In this document: piece after piece, positions 7,883 through 14,721 of the stretch | How positions within the stretch are numbered: the first letter of the stretch is position 1 | How the letters are laid out: each line of letters begins with the position of its first letter | Assembly: GCF_018494085.1 (NCBI RefSeq) | Contig: NZ_JABBFP010000002.1 | Location: 124,001-188,000, forward strand | DNA: 64,000 nt | DNA from: Rosenbergiella collisarenosi | Lineage (GTDB): Bacteria > Pseudomonadota > Gammaproteobacteria > Enterobacterales > Enterobacteriaceae | Direction: 5' to 3' | Translations under genes and position numbers: made by a program | The notes under the pieces: generated by a model | Told to the model about the DNA's origin: nothing | What the model saw: only the letters and a program-made list of their open reading frames with translations | Databases searched by the model: none

Positions 7883-8133
7883 TATAGGTCATCCAGACTA
7901 ATCTCAACTTCTTCGTCGTCTGCTCGAGACAAGGCTTTTTGCAGTAAAAGTTGGTCGCCCACTTGATCGATTAATATTTCGAATAGGGCAGGGGGTACAC
8001 AATAGAATGCGGCCTTATTGTGACTTAGCACAGCCAGTGGCTCACCCTTAGACTCAGACATAGCCGCCGATGGATTCTTTTTAAACTCGCTAATCGATGA
8101 TGTGCGATTGGCTAGGATAGATTTGGTTAGCAT
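7882..8133 (-). CDS. Phd/YefM-type antitoxin (StbD-like)
   Basis: An 83-residue antitoxin. The N-terminal part (ANRTSSISEFKKNPSAAMSE, then EPLAVLSHNKAAFYCVPPAL) is the Phd/YefM DNA-binding fold as seen in StbD, including the AFYCVPP segment characteristic of that group. The acidic C-terminus (ADDEEVEISLDDL) would wrap and neutralise the toxin. As first gene of the operon it should bind the palindrome at 8148-8177 and repress its own promoter, with the toxin as co-repressor; that is standard for the family and fits the site seen here. Confidence 0.85.
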   Translation of the reverse strand: MLTKSILANRTSSISEFKKNPSAAMSESKGEPLAVLSHNKAAFYCVPPALFEILIDQVGDQLLLQKALSRADDEEVEISLDDL

Positions 8134-8147
8134 AGTAAATACTCCAC

Positions 8148-8177
8148 AGAGCTAAAATATGGTCTAATTTTAGCTCT
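8148..8177. promoter_or_regulatory. Palindromic operator of the toxin-antitoxin operon
   Basis: AGAGCTAAAAT (8148-8158) is followed after 8 bases by its exact reverse complement ATTTTAGCTCT (8167-8177). The palindrome begins 14 bases upstream of the antitoxin start codon, the expected place for an autoregulatory operator overlapping the promoter. Confidence 0.65.
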
Positions 8178-8524
8178 TATAGGAACGTTGTCCAGACAAA
8201 GATGAGGGTTCTGTGAGGTACTTTTAGGTTTAAAGTGTTTCGACAAGCGTAGTAAAGCCACTAGTCGACTTATCGTCGATGATAATTTGTGAGGCTGTCT
8301 CTATCAGCCTACCGGTATTCTTACTTATCGCTTAACGGCTATTGCTCGGTAAATACCGATGTGACGTCTTACCTATTCCTTCAGTCCATCGAGTTGGACT
8401 TCTACCTTGATACCTTCTGCTCATTACTAATTGCTATTGTTGCTTGTTTTAGTTGCTACAAAAATATAAAGGCCCACATTCATCTTCGTTAGTTGTAGAG
8501 GCTGATTTTTTATCTGGAGAAGCA

Positions 8525-8746
8525 ATGAGAGACAAAGCTATAAACTTCATTGTAGAAATTATTCTTTTCACTTTTGCGCGTGGTTAGTAGATAAAGATGT
8601 ATCCTCGCCGTGTTACGAAGAAAGAGCTTGAAGCGCTGACGAGTGTTTACCAACTCTCAGTCCTCAATGCAGCCTCAGTAGGTTGACCTTATTACCTAAC
8701 CGATAGGGGTAATCAAACCGTCATTACCCTCTTAACGCTGTCTTGA
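8525..8746 (+). pseudogene. Possible decayed ORF in the gap before the GNAT gene
   Basis: The stretch 8178-8756 contains no intact gene. One frame reads from an ATG at 8525 (preceded by GGAGA) as MRDKAINFIVEIILFTFARG, meets two stops, then continues in the same frame as MYPRRVTKKELEALTSVYQL, another stop, and PYYLTDRGNQTVITLLTLS to a TGA at 8744. Persistence of protein-like sequence in one frame across stops suggests a broken gene, but I do not recognise a family and chance is possible. Near its end, GGGTAAT and ATTACCC form a small hairpin. Confidence 0.2.
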
Positions 8747-8756
8747 TGCTAGGCGT

Positions 8757-9320
8757 TTAGCTCATGGCTGCATGCGTCTTAACCGCTTTCCGCCCATTCC
8801 ACTCGTCGCGAGTAATTTCCCATAATGTCGAAGGCACATCGCCGATATGGTATTCGCCGATCTCTTCACGGATCATTCGCATACCGCTCTCCTGTGAAAT
8901 CTTAAGTGAGCGATGGTTCTCTTTCGCTTTTGGCGCGCGCAGAACGGGTTGCCTTAATTGATTAAACCAAAAGTCTGTCACCGCGTGGCAGGCTTCACGC
9001 ATATAACCTTGGCCTTGCCATTCTGGCACTAACCAAAATCCGCGGTTGTTATCCACTTCTAAGGCGAGGCGGATCAGACCGATAAATTGCTCAGGCGAAG
9101 AGAGAGGGCGCAGCGTCCATACCCACTCCGTTTGCTGCTGCATCGCTTGCAGGGTCATGGCACAGAAGGTCTCCGCACCCTTGGCAGGATAGGGCCAAGG
9201 CACTTTACGCGTCAGGTATTTCACAATCTCCCAACGCGGGAAAGCCTGCTGAATCAAGGGGGCATCGTTTGCGACCAACGGGGCGAGGATAAGTCGAGCT
9301 GTTTCTAATCGAGGTACCAT
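8757..9320 (-). CDS. GNAT acetyltransferase, RimJ/RimL-like
   Basis: A 187-residue N-acetyltransferase of the GCN5 superfamily. The N-terminal RLETARLILAPL strand is typical of the RimJ/RimL branch; FWLVPEWQGQGYMREACHAV (about residues 101-120) is the acetyl-CoA-binding motif A (Q/RxxGxG/A-like, QGQGYM), and ENHRSLKISQESGMR is motif B. GGAG precedes the ATG at 9320; an upstream in-frame start to 9344 is less well supported. The substrate could be a ribosomal protein, other N-terminus or small amine; nothing here decides. Confidence 0.8.
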   Translation of the reverse strand: MVPRLETARLILAPLVANDAPLIQQAFPRWEIVKYLTRKVPWPYPAKGAETFCAMTLQAMQQQTEWVWTLRPLSSPEQFIGLIRLALEVDNNRGFWLVPEWQGQGYMREACHAVTDFWFNQLRQPVLRAPKAKENHRSLKISQESGMRMIREEIGEYHIGDVPSTLWEITRDEWNGRKAVKTHAAMS

Positions 9321-9474
9321 AACGACTCCACTCCTAATCAACAATTGAAGGTTATCTTTACGACACTTAACCGGTTATATCAATACTTTAGGATATTATC
9401 CTCTTCCCGCTATACTGGTTTTTTAACTAGAAGCGAGTCAAGAGGCCGAGCTGGTAACTTATTACCGGCTGATC

Positions 9475-9579
9475 ATGCCGTATCCACTGGTTTTCTTTAT
9501 CAGTTGGATTGCACTGCTCAGCCTTTGGTATTTCTGCGGCTTACCCATTGGGCCTGGGGTGTATCCTCATCTCAGTTAA
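9475..9579 (+). CDS. Candidate 34-residue single-pass membrane microprotein
   Basis: Between two minus-strand genes, an ATG at 9475 opens a 34-codon frame starting MPYPLVFFISWIALLSLWYF, a well-formed transmembrane helix followed by a short tail CGLPIGPGVYPHLS. No clear Shine-Dalgarno precedes the ATG, but AGAGG at 9441-9445 sits 5 bases before an in-frame CTG at 9451. Its 3' end stops just before the end of the convergent transporter gene. Membrane microproteins of this size are common in enterobacteria; this one is unrecognised and unproven. Confidence 0.3.
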   Translation: MPYPLVFFISWIALLSLWYFCGLPIGPGVYPHLS

Positions 9580-9580
9580 T

Positions 9581-10921
9581 TTATTTTTGCAATGACGAGG
9601 GCGGCTCTTGCGGCAATTGCTGAGCCTTACGAAGCTGAGCTCGCCCCAAGGCTAGGCTCAAGCCTGCCCAGCCTGCCGCTAAGGTAATGCTAAGTAGCGT
9701 CAACGGTAGGGCGGCAACCCCGAGTAGGCCCACGACCTGATAGCTCCACGCCCCCACTTGATCGCCCATTCGGTAAACGAGGGTATCGATAAATACCTTG
9801 GCGTGGTATTTCTCCGAGGTGGGTACCACGGTGAATAAGATCTCGCGACTGGGACGGGCCAACGCAAAGTTGATTGCTCGTCGCACGATAGTAAAACCGA
9901 CCAGAACGGATAAACTGGGGGCCACGCCCAGCCAGCCAAAGCCCACGATACTGACTAGCGGCAGCAGGGCTAAGCTCAGTGCAACGCCCCAACGCGCGAG
10001 TATCTTACCACTGGCGGTTAGCTGGCAAATCAGGGTTAATACGTTTATCGCCAAATCGACATTAGCAAAAAAGGCTGTCCGTTGCGCGGGTTGGGTAAAG
10101 GCGTGCTGGACGATGGTCGCCTGCTGAAAATAGAGCAGGGTTGAGGTGACAGAATAGAAGAGGATATAACCACAAATCCCCAGTAAATAGGGAGAGGCTA
10201 GCGTCTGACGAATACCGATTAGTAATGGGGCTAGCCCACCGCCTGAAGCGGGGGGGTGAGGCTGTTCTTCCTTCGTGGTGTGCGACAGTCGGCGACCACA
10301 GCGCGATAAACGTCTGGCGCTAAACACTGAGACTTGGATGAGCCCGACGGCAATAAGCAACAACATGGGGGTCGAGAGATGGTCGGCGACTAGGCTGGTT
10401 AAACCGGAACCACCAATCGCACCGAGCGTCGCTGCCGCCGCCAGCAAGCCAAATAGCCGTTTTCCGCGTTCGCTATCAAAAATATCGACGATCAGCGCCC
10501 AGAAGACGGATACCGCAAATAAGTTAAAGACCGACACCCAGATAAAAAAAGCGCGGCCCAAGAACAGATCGTGCAGCCCACCGTGGCGCGAAAATCCCAA
10601 TGCGAAGGCACAGAGGATTACAGCACAGGCTTGATAGCTATAGCTAATAAAACGCTCTCGGGGTAACCGTTGAGAGAGCTTATTATAAGGCCACTGTAGT
10701 AGTAGCATGGTGATTAACACCGCCGTAAATAACCAAGGCAGTGAGTGCGCGCCGGTGAGGGTGCTTACCGTATCGCGGATTGGGCGCAAGATATAGTAGG
10801 CGCATAGTAGCGAAAAGATATATAACCAGCCCCAACAGAGTGGGGCTAGCTCTTCTTGCTTAATCGATACTAAGCGCTGAAAGCGCCCGAGTACCGGCGA
10901 CGTTGAGTGCTCAGTCATCAT
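9581..10921 (-). CDS. MFS-fold transporter related to NTP/NDP (ATP/ADP) exchangers
   Basis: A 446-residue inner-membrane protein with about 12 helices. AYYILRPIRDTVSTLTGAHS (about residues 40-60) and SLPWLFTAVL resemble the N-terminal signature of TLC/NTP-NDP exchange transporters, a major-facilitator branch known from intracellular bacteria and plastids but also found as uncharacterised members in free-living proteobacteria. In such members the substrate is unknown. Translation starts at 10921 or the adjacent ATG at 10918. The gene begins 3 bases after the exported reductase gene, implying a common mRNA. Confidence 0.75.
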   Translation of the reverse strand: MMTEHSTSPVLGRFQRLVSIKQEELAPLCWGWLYIFSLLCAYYILRPIRDTVSTLTGAHSLPWLFTAVLITMLLLQWPYNKLSQRLPRERFISYSYQACAVILCAFALGFSRHGGLHDLFLGRAFFIWVSVFNLFAVSVFWALIVDIFDSERGKRLFGLLAAAATLGAIGGSGLTSLVADHLSTPMLLLIAVGLIQVSVFSARRLSRCGRRLSHTTKEEQPHPPASGGGLAPLLIGIRQTLASPYLLGICGYILFYSVTSTLLYFQQATIVQHAFTQPAQRTAFFANVDLAINVLTLICQLTASGKILARWGVALSLALLPLVSIVGFGWLGVAPSLSVLVGFTIVRRAINFALARPSREILFTVVPTSEKYHAKVFIDTLVYRMGDQVGAWSYQVVGLLGVAALPLTLLSITLAAGWAGLSLALGRAQLRKAQQLPQEPPSSLQK

Positions 10922-10924
10922 CGA

Positions 10925-11650
10925 TTACCGGGCGCTGGCCAATTGCGCCCGCAGCGCTTTCTCATCTAATACTTGCAAGAATAGCGATGAACCTGGTTGA
11001 AAACGTGTCGCCGTGGCGAGGTCGCCAGTCTTCACTGGAGCAAAGCCAGCCTGCTGGATCAACGTTTTGGCCTGAGCCAAGGCTTGAGGATTGTCGCCTG
11101 CATAAGGCACTGCAATCAGCGGTGAGTGATGCGCATTCGAGGCAATAGCCGTGGCGGCTAACGAATTAAAGGCTCGTACCACATGTGCGCCCGATAAATA
11201 TTGTGCCGACGCCTTACCGCTACCCAGGCTCAGAGCTTTTGCCGCGGTTGCCCCATCACGACCTGGATAGGGATTGCTGACATCGATCACGGTTTTACCC
11301 GCAAGTTGCTGGTGAAGAGATTTACCCAGTTGTGGCAAAGCGCCATAAGGGACCGCCATCACCACGACATCGCCAAATTGGCTAGCCTGCTCGGCGGTTC
11401 CTACTTGAGTACCATGACCGATATCCTTGGCGGTAGATTGCAAACTATCGGGATGGCGTGAGGCGAGCATGACGTGGTATCCCGCATCGGCCCAAAGTTT
11501 TCCTAAAGTTTCGCCCATATTCCCTGCGCCGACAATACCGATATTATGGATTTCAGGCGCAGAAGAGGGGGGCGCCGCGAGGGCCGTATGGCTTCCTAAG
11601 GTCGTGGCGAGCAACAGAGAAGCAAGACAAGTGATTTTCTTAACAGACAT
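10925..11650 (-). CDS. Exported NADP-binding oxidoreductase (F420-dependent NADP reductase-like)
   Basis: A 241-residue protein beginning with a clear Sec signal peptide (MSVKKITCLASLLLATTLGS, then HTALA with cleavage near residue 26). The mature part opens with a Rossmann dinucleotide motif, IGIVGAGNMGETLGKLWADA, followed by ASRHPDSL, the NADP-selecting loop seen in coenzyme-F420 NADP reductases and related proline-oxidoreductase folds. SNPYPGRDG and VVRAFNSL are further family motifs. An exported Rossmann enzyme is unusual because NADPH is normally absent from the periplasm. GAGGATATT precedes the ATG. It sits between the cupin gene and the nucleotide-carrier-like transporter. Confidence 0.75.
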   Translation of the reverse strand: MSVKKITCLASLLLATTLGSHTALAAPPSSAPEIHNIGIVGAGNMGETLGKLWADAGYHVMLASRHPDSLQSTAKDIGHGTQVGTAEQASQFGDVVVMAVPYGALPQLGKSLHQQLAGKTVIDVSNPYPGRDGATAAKALSLGSGKASAQYLSGAHVVRAFNSLAATAIASNAHHSPLIAVPYAGDNPQALAQAKTLIQQAGFAPVKTGDLATATRFQPGSSLFLQVLDEKALRAQLASAR

Positions 11651-11666
11651 AATATCCTCGTAGTAA

Positions 11667-11680
11667 TGGAATCGGTTCCA
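11667..11680. promoter_or_regulatory. LacI/GalR-type palindrome between cupin and reductase genes
   Basis: TGGAATCGGTTCCA is a near-perfect palindrome with a central CG, the architecture of LacI/GalR-family operators. It lies 16 bases upstream of the reductase ATG, just before its Shine-Dalgarno, and about 15 bases from the cupin stop codon. No LacI-family regulator is encoded in the window, so the cognate factor is unknown and the match may be accidental. Confidence 0.3.
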
Positions 11681-11695
11681 ATAATGATCGAAAAA

Positions 11696-12316
11696 TTAGG
11701 CTTTCCACAGAGTTAAAATACCACCTTGCTTGCCGGTCACCGGATCGGTAGTCGGCATCGTAATCTTGGCGATATGTTGTTGAGCTTCTGCCAGTTTCGA
11801 GGGGTCGTCGTGATAGAGATCCGGGCTTAGCCCCTGAGGATAGGCGCCGAGTACTTGGAAATCTTCCGTAGCGGAGAGCTGTTTATGACCTACTCCCGCG
11901 GGAATTAAGATCACGTCGCCTTTGTTAACAGATACGGTTGGCCCCGTCTCGCCGCCTAGCTGAACCTTGGCGCTACCTTGGCTAACACCCAGGAGTTCAT
12001 GGGTATTCGAGTGATAATGGGTAAAGGGGAAGATTTGATAACGCCATTGTACCGGCCAGCCATTTTTCGCGAAGAGCTGGCTAAGATAGCCATCCGCATC
12101 ATCAGTCGAAGCAGGAACTGCCTGTTGATAAATCAGTAACGGCAGTTTATCGTTCGGTACGCCATTCACCACTTTTGTGAGGGAGAGGGGCTGAATGGCG
12201 ACACGGGGGGACTCTGCTTGAGAACGAGCGTAACTACTGAGCGGCATCGCCGAGGCGGCGAGCAGCAGTTGGCAAAAGTTGCGTCGAGAAAACTGCGAAG
12301 GTGAGGTCATCTTCAT
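11696..12316 (-). CDS. Tat-exported cupin-domain protein
   Basis: A 206-residue protein with a twin-arginine signal (SRRNFCQLLLAASAMPLSSY, residues about 10-29) followed by a single cupin domain. The metal-site motifs are visible: FPFTHYHSNTHELLGVSQGS (two His plus Glu) and the second-motif region LIPAGVGHKQL. Such cupins bind Fe, Mn or Ni and act as oxygenases, isomerases or binding proteins. The ATG at 12316 is preceded by AGGAGC at good spacing; the longer frame to 12394 lacks support. Tat export suggests folding with its metal in the cytoplasm. It is probably the first gene of a unit with the reductase and transporter. Confidence 0.8.
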   Translation of the reverse strand: MKMTSPSQFSRRNFCQLLLAASAMPLSSYARSQAESPRVAIQPLSLTKVVNGVPNDKLPLLIYQQAVPASTDDADGYLSQLFAKNGWPVQWRYQIFPFTHYHSNTHELLGVSQGSAKVQLGGETGPTVSVNKGDVILIPAGVGHKQLSATEDFQVLGAYPQGLSPDLYHDDPSKLAEAQQHIAKITMPTTDPVTGKQGGILTLWKA

Positions 12317-12540
12317 CGTGCGCTCCTGTGCAGTAATAAATAAAGTCTTCCTTAAAATATGTGACATAGATCGCGCATCTGTCAAATTATGCACAAAAAA
12401 TAAGCTTAATAAGCCAGGGCATCGCTCTGGTTTATGCTGACATTATTCTTTGATAGTGGTGTCAGGGAATTTCTCAACCCTATCCAAAACTCTATCTTTG
12501 GTGTAATTTTTTAGCTAAATAGCAACTAAAGGACTTTGTC

Positions 12541-12999
12541 ATGATCACCGTTGAAGTCGCTGATCCGCGTTCTACGGAATCTCTATTTCTAATAGAAAGA
12601 CTTTCATTAGAATTGACGACTATTACTGGCGATAGTGGTAAAAGTCATTTTAACGTAGATTCAATGGATGCAAGTGGATGCTTATGGGTACTCGCAAGAG
12701 ATGAGTATAGAAGGCCTGTAGGATGCGGAGCCATTAGGCCATTAACCCCAAATATAGGCGAACTCAAAAGAATGTTTTCAGACCGTAGCATTCCAGGTAG
12801 CGGCAGTGCTCTACTGAATTATCTGGAAACATGGGCTAAAAATAAGGGGTATAGTGAAATATGGCTTGAAACACGGCACATCAACTTCAGAGCAGTGAGG
12901 TTCTATAAAAATAATGGATTCAAACGGATAGATAATTATGGACCCTATGTAGGCCGAGAAGAGGCAGCCTGTTTCGCCAAGTCTATAAAGTTTACATAG
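12541..12999 (+). CDS. GNAT family N-acetyltransferase
   Basis: A 152-residue acetyltransferase. The core pattern is GCGAIRPLTPNIGELKRMFS, an acetyl-CoA loop in the region SIPGSGSALLNYLETWAKNK, and the C-terminal AVRFYKNNGFKRIDNYGPY, typical of small GNATs that modify amino acids, antibiotics or proteins. AAGGA lies 8 bases before the ATG. It is more AT-rich than the core genes and opens an accessory patch. The substrate is unknown. Confidence 0.8.
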   Translation: MITVEVADPRSTESLFLIERLSLELTTITGDSGKSHFNVDSMDASGCLWVLARDEYRRPVGCGAIRPLTPNIGELKRMFSDRSIPGSGSALLNYLETWAKNKGYSEIWLETRHINFRAVRFYKNNGFKRIDNYGPYVGREEAACFAKSIKFT

Positions 13000-13170
13000 A
13001 CTGAATTCACTGTGGTAGATTTCTATTCATCTTAAAATGTTTGAGAAAGCCATATAGCGGAAAGTGGTCTGATAGCTTAATCAGTGCTTGTAAGCGCCCA
13101 TGCGTATTGCTGTAACCTTATGGTTTGTAAAAAATATCGTAGTCATGAGTAATCCCTACATATTATTAGG

Positions 13171-13594
13171 CTAGACGTTTAGAAGATCAGTACCGTAAGA
13201 ATTATCAATCGAACACAACCAATTGCCTTTATCATCACACTTGAAAACATAAGTGGCCCTGCGAATGGTTTCACCTACCCTTCCATCATCTCCCCTCAAT
13301 TATTACGATATCAATAAGCCTATAGAGGGACTAGCCTAATGTAAGCCCTTCTAAAACGAACATAGCCCGCGCATAGAAATTAGGCAATATTTCCTGCTAG
13401 CTCATAGAATTAATCGGTTTCTCTATGGTGGTGTCAGCAAGTTCAACATTCATCGGGTTCAGCGTAAGAACCATGACTACAAGTGTGCCCAGCAAAAGAA
13501 GACGTAGCAAAGAAAGTATTAGAGCAGAGATAATTACTAATAGTCCTGATTGGATGAATAACGTAATAAGGTTAATCCTAAGGCCAATAAATAG
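13171..13594 (-). pseudogene. Decayed NTF2/SnoaL-like (SgcJ/EcaC type) gene
   Basis: On the minus strand one frame gives a hydrophobic segment (LLVIISALILSLLRLLLLG), then ADTTIEKPINSMS, a stop, QEILPNFYARAMFVLEGLTLG, another stop, and [13 protein letters not shown]; after a one-base frame change it continues as [20 protein letters not shown] and [17 protein letters not shown] to a TAG at 13171-13173. The [15 protein letters not shown] tail resembles the C-terminal strand of SgcJ/EcaC-type NTF2-fold proteins. At least two stops and one frameshift mark it as a pseudogene. The hydrophobic start could belong to a different remnant. Confidence 0.5.
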
Positions 13595-13598
13595 CTAA
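13473..13598 (+). CDS. Weak candidate small ORF opposite the pseudogene
   Basis: An ATG at 13473 opens 41 codons (MTTSVPSKRRRSKESIRAEI...) ending 2 bases before the next ORF. The peptide is very basic and has no recognisable domain or Shine-Dalgarno, and it is antisense to the decayed gene described at 13171-13594. It is most likely a shadow of that gene. Confidence 0.1.
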   Translation: MTTSVPSKRRRSKESIRAEIITNSPDWMNNVIRLILRPINS

Positions 13599-13600
13599 CA

Positions 13601-13876
13601 ATGAAGGATTCCCTAAACGTGAAAAAAATAGCCATTGCTGCACTATCACTCATCCTCTCTACATCAGCGATTGCAGGAGGTCGCTACTACCATTTATCAG
13701 GAACCGGAAGCAGTTATAGCCACAGCAGAGCTAGTGGGTATATGAGATCAAATGGTATCCATGTCAACTCATACGAAAGAACGACAAGAGACAGCACTCA
13801 ATTAAATAACTACAGTACCAAGGGAAATTACAATCCCTCCACTGGAAAGATTGGGACACGGTATGCCACGCATTAG
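13601..13876 (+). CDS. Small exported protein with NYSTKGN-type C-terminal motif
   Basis: A 91-residue protein with a Sec signal peptide (VKKIAIAALSLILSTSAIAG). The mature part is polar and Ser/Tyr/Gly-rich and ends with SYERTTRDSTQLNNYSTKGN then YNPSTGKIGT, a motif found at the end of many small secreted proteobacterial proteins of unknown function. The ATG at 13601 has no ribosome site; a GTG at 13619 has AAGGA 11 bases upstream and would give a classic short signal peptide of an 85-residue product, so the true start may be 13619. Function unknown. Confidence 0.7.
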   Translation: MKDSLNVKKIAIAALSLILSTSAIAGGRYYHLSGTGSSYSHSRASGYMRSNGIHVNSYERTTRDSTQLNNYSTKGNYNPSTGKIGTRYATH

Positions 13877-13940
13877 TATTCAACATCAGCCACTTTTAAG
13901 AGAGCCCTAAAAAAAACAAGGAATGAAACGGAGAAAAAAC

Positions 13941-14168
13941 ATGCTAGAGCTACGACCAAACTGTGAACTTTGCGATGTGGATTTATCTCCTGAATCGAGA
14001 GACGTTTTTATTTGCTCATTCGAATGTACTTTTTGTCGTCATTGCACGAAGACTAAATTAGAGGGGATATGTCCGAACTGTAACGGTGAACTCGTTCGTA
14101 GGCCGATACGTCCTGTTGCGTCTTTAAAAAAATATCCAGCATCAATACACCGGGTACACCCAAGGTAG
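13941..14168 (+). CDS. DUF1272 small zinc-binding protein
   Basis: A 75-residue protein with four CxxC-type pairs: CELCDVDL, CSFECTFCRHC and CPNCNGELVRRP, the diagnostic signature of DUF1272 proteins, which probably fold around zinc. ACGGAG sits 7 bases before the ATG at 13941, favouring it over the in-frame ATG at 13923. These proteins are scattered among proteobacteria with no proven role. It is preceded by the small exported protein on the same strand, about 45 bases away. Confidence 0.85.
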   Translation: MLELRPNCELCDVDLSPESRDVFICSFECTFCRHCTKTKLEGICPNCNGELVRRPIRPVASLKKYPASIHRVHPR

Positions 14169-14389
14169 TTGTGCTATTTGTCCTAATCTGATCCTACGTG
14201 CACCACTCAAACGCTCTAAAACGAATGCTAGGTTTAGCCCTTAAAGCCGCTTAAATAAGTTCTGAGCTATGAATCGTTATGTATCCAACCAAGTCGCGAC
14301 TGTTTTCGTCGCGGTACGACAACCAAACAGCCGAAATTTTGCTGGTTCAGTTCATCGAAAACGAGGAATGGGAAAATAACGTACTCACC
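14169..14389. other. Short gap without supported genes
   Basis: Nothing convincing is seen. A 36-codon plus-strand frame from an ATG at 14270 (MNRYVSNQVATVF...) lacks a ribosome site. GTCGCGAC...GTCGCG near 14295-14312 is a modest inverted repeat. Confidence 0.4.
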
Positions 14390-14509
14390 CTACATCTGGT
14401 CAGGGTTGCCGAAGAGAGGAAATAAGGCAAAAAAAGAGGTCGTTTCCACACAATACTCTTCGTGCAGAGCACATGACAATATCGAGTTGTAAAATGCAGG
14501 GGAGTCCAT
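14390..14509 (-). CDS. Candidate 39-residue microprotein with start codon in a hairpin loop
   Basis: The minus strand from an ATG at 14509 gives 39 residues (MDSPAFYNSILSCALHEEYC, then VETTSFFALFPLFGNPDQM). The purine-rich AGGGGAG immediately upstream could be a ribosome site, but it lies only 0-2 bases from the ATG and is paired with CTCCCCT in a hairpin whose loop contains the ATG. It follows another candidate microprotein by 14 bases. I recognise no family for either. Confidence 0.25.
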   Translation of the reverse strand: MDSPAFYNSILSCALHEEYCVETTSFFALFPLFGNPDQM

Positions 14510-14516
14510 CTCCCCT
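14498..14516. repeat. Perfect hairpin enclosing a start codon
   Basis: AGGGGAG (14498-14504) and CTCCCCT (14510-14516) form a 7-base perfect stem with a 5-base loop TCCAT. Read on the minus strand the loop is ATGGA, so the hairpin would occlude initiation of the 39-residue frame starting at 14509, if that frame is real. Confidence 0.5.
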
Positions 14517-14523
14517 GACAACG

Positions 14524-14625
14524 TTAGCGTAGGCTATGGGCATGCCAGAGTGCGAGACGAAAAGCCGTACGCTTAATATATTTAGGATAATTGGCAGAGA
14601 GTAGGTAAGCACAGAGACGTTGCAT
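14524..14625 (-). CDS. Candidate 33-residue basic microprotein or leader peptide
   Basis: The minus strand from an ATG at 14625 encodes 33 residues (MQRLCAYLLSANYPKYIKRT, then AFRLALWHAHSLR). A good Shine-Dalgarno, GAGGTG, sits 5 bases upstream. The peptide is basic and amphipathic with aromatic residues. It lies downstream of the terminator of the sugar porter gene and needs its own promoter. It could be an independent microprotein or a leader for the next frame at 14509; unrecognised. Confidence 0.35.
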   Translation of the reverse strand: MQRLCAYLLSANYPKYIKRTAFRLALWHAHSLR

Positions 14626-14687
14626 GGTACACCTCACGAGTAATCAGACAGAGAGAGTACAACAGATCAACATGTCAGAAATATGGC

Positions 14688-14714
14688 AAAAAAAACGCCC
14701 GAAGTGGGCGTTTT
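14688..14714 (-). terminator. Rho-independent terminator of the sugar porter gene
   Basis: On the minus strand AACGCCC pairs with GGGCGTT around an ACTTC loop and is followed by a run of eight T, immediately after the sugar porter stop codon at 14722. This is a canonical intrinsic terminator. Confidence 0.85.
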
Positions 14715-14721
14715 GCTTAAG

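Noticed and set aside
8289-8492. 67-codon plus-strand frame in the gap after the antitoxin operator
   Set aside because: Low-complexity hydrophobic translation without ribosome site or recognisable domain.
9345-9623. 92-codon plus-strand frame overlapping the end of the transporter gene
   Set aside because: No ribosome site, no family, and its 3' part is antisense to a well-supported gene; the 34-codon frame inside it in another phase is the better candidate.
10275-10634. 119-codon plus-strand frame
   Set aside because: Lies entirely antisense to the transporter gene and has the composition of a shadow frame.
14400-14612. 70-codon minus-strand frame across both microprotein candidates
   Set aside because: It is in a different phase from the two frames with better start signals, and its start lacks a ribosome site.
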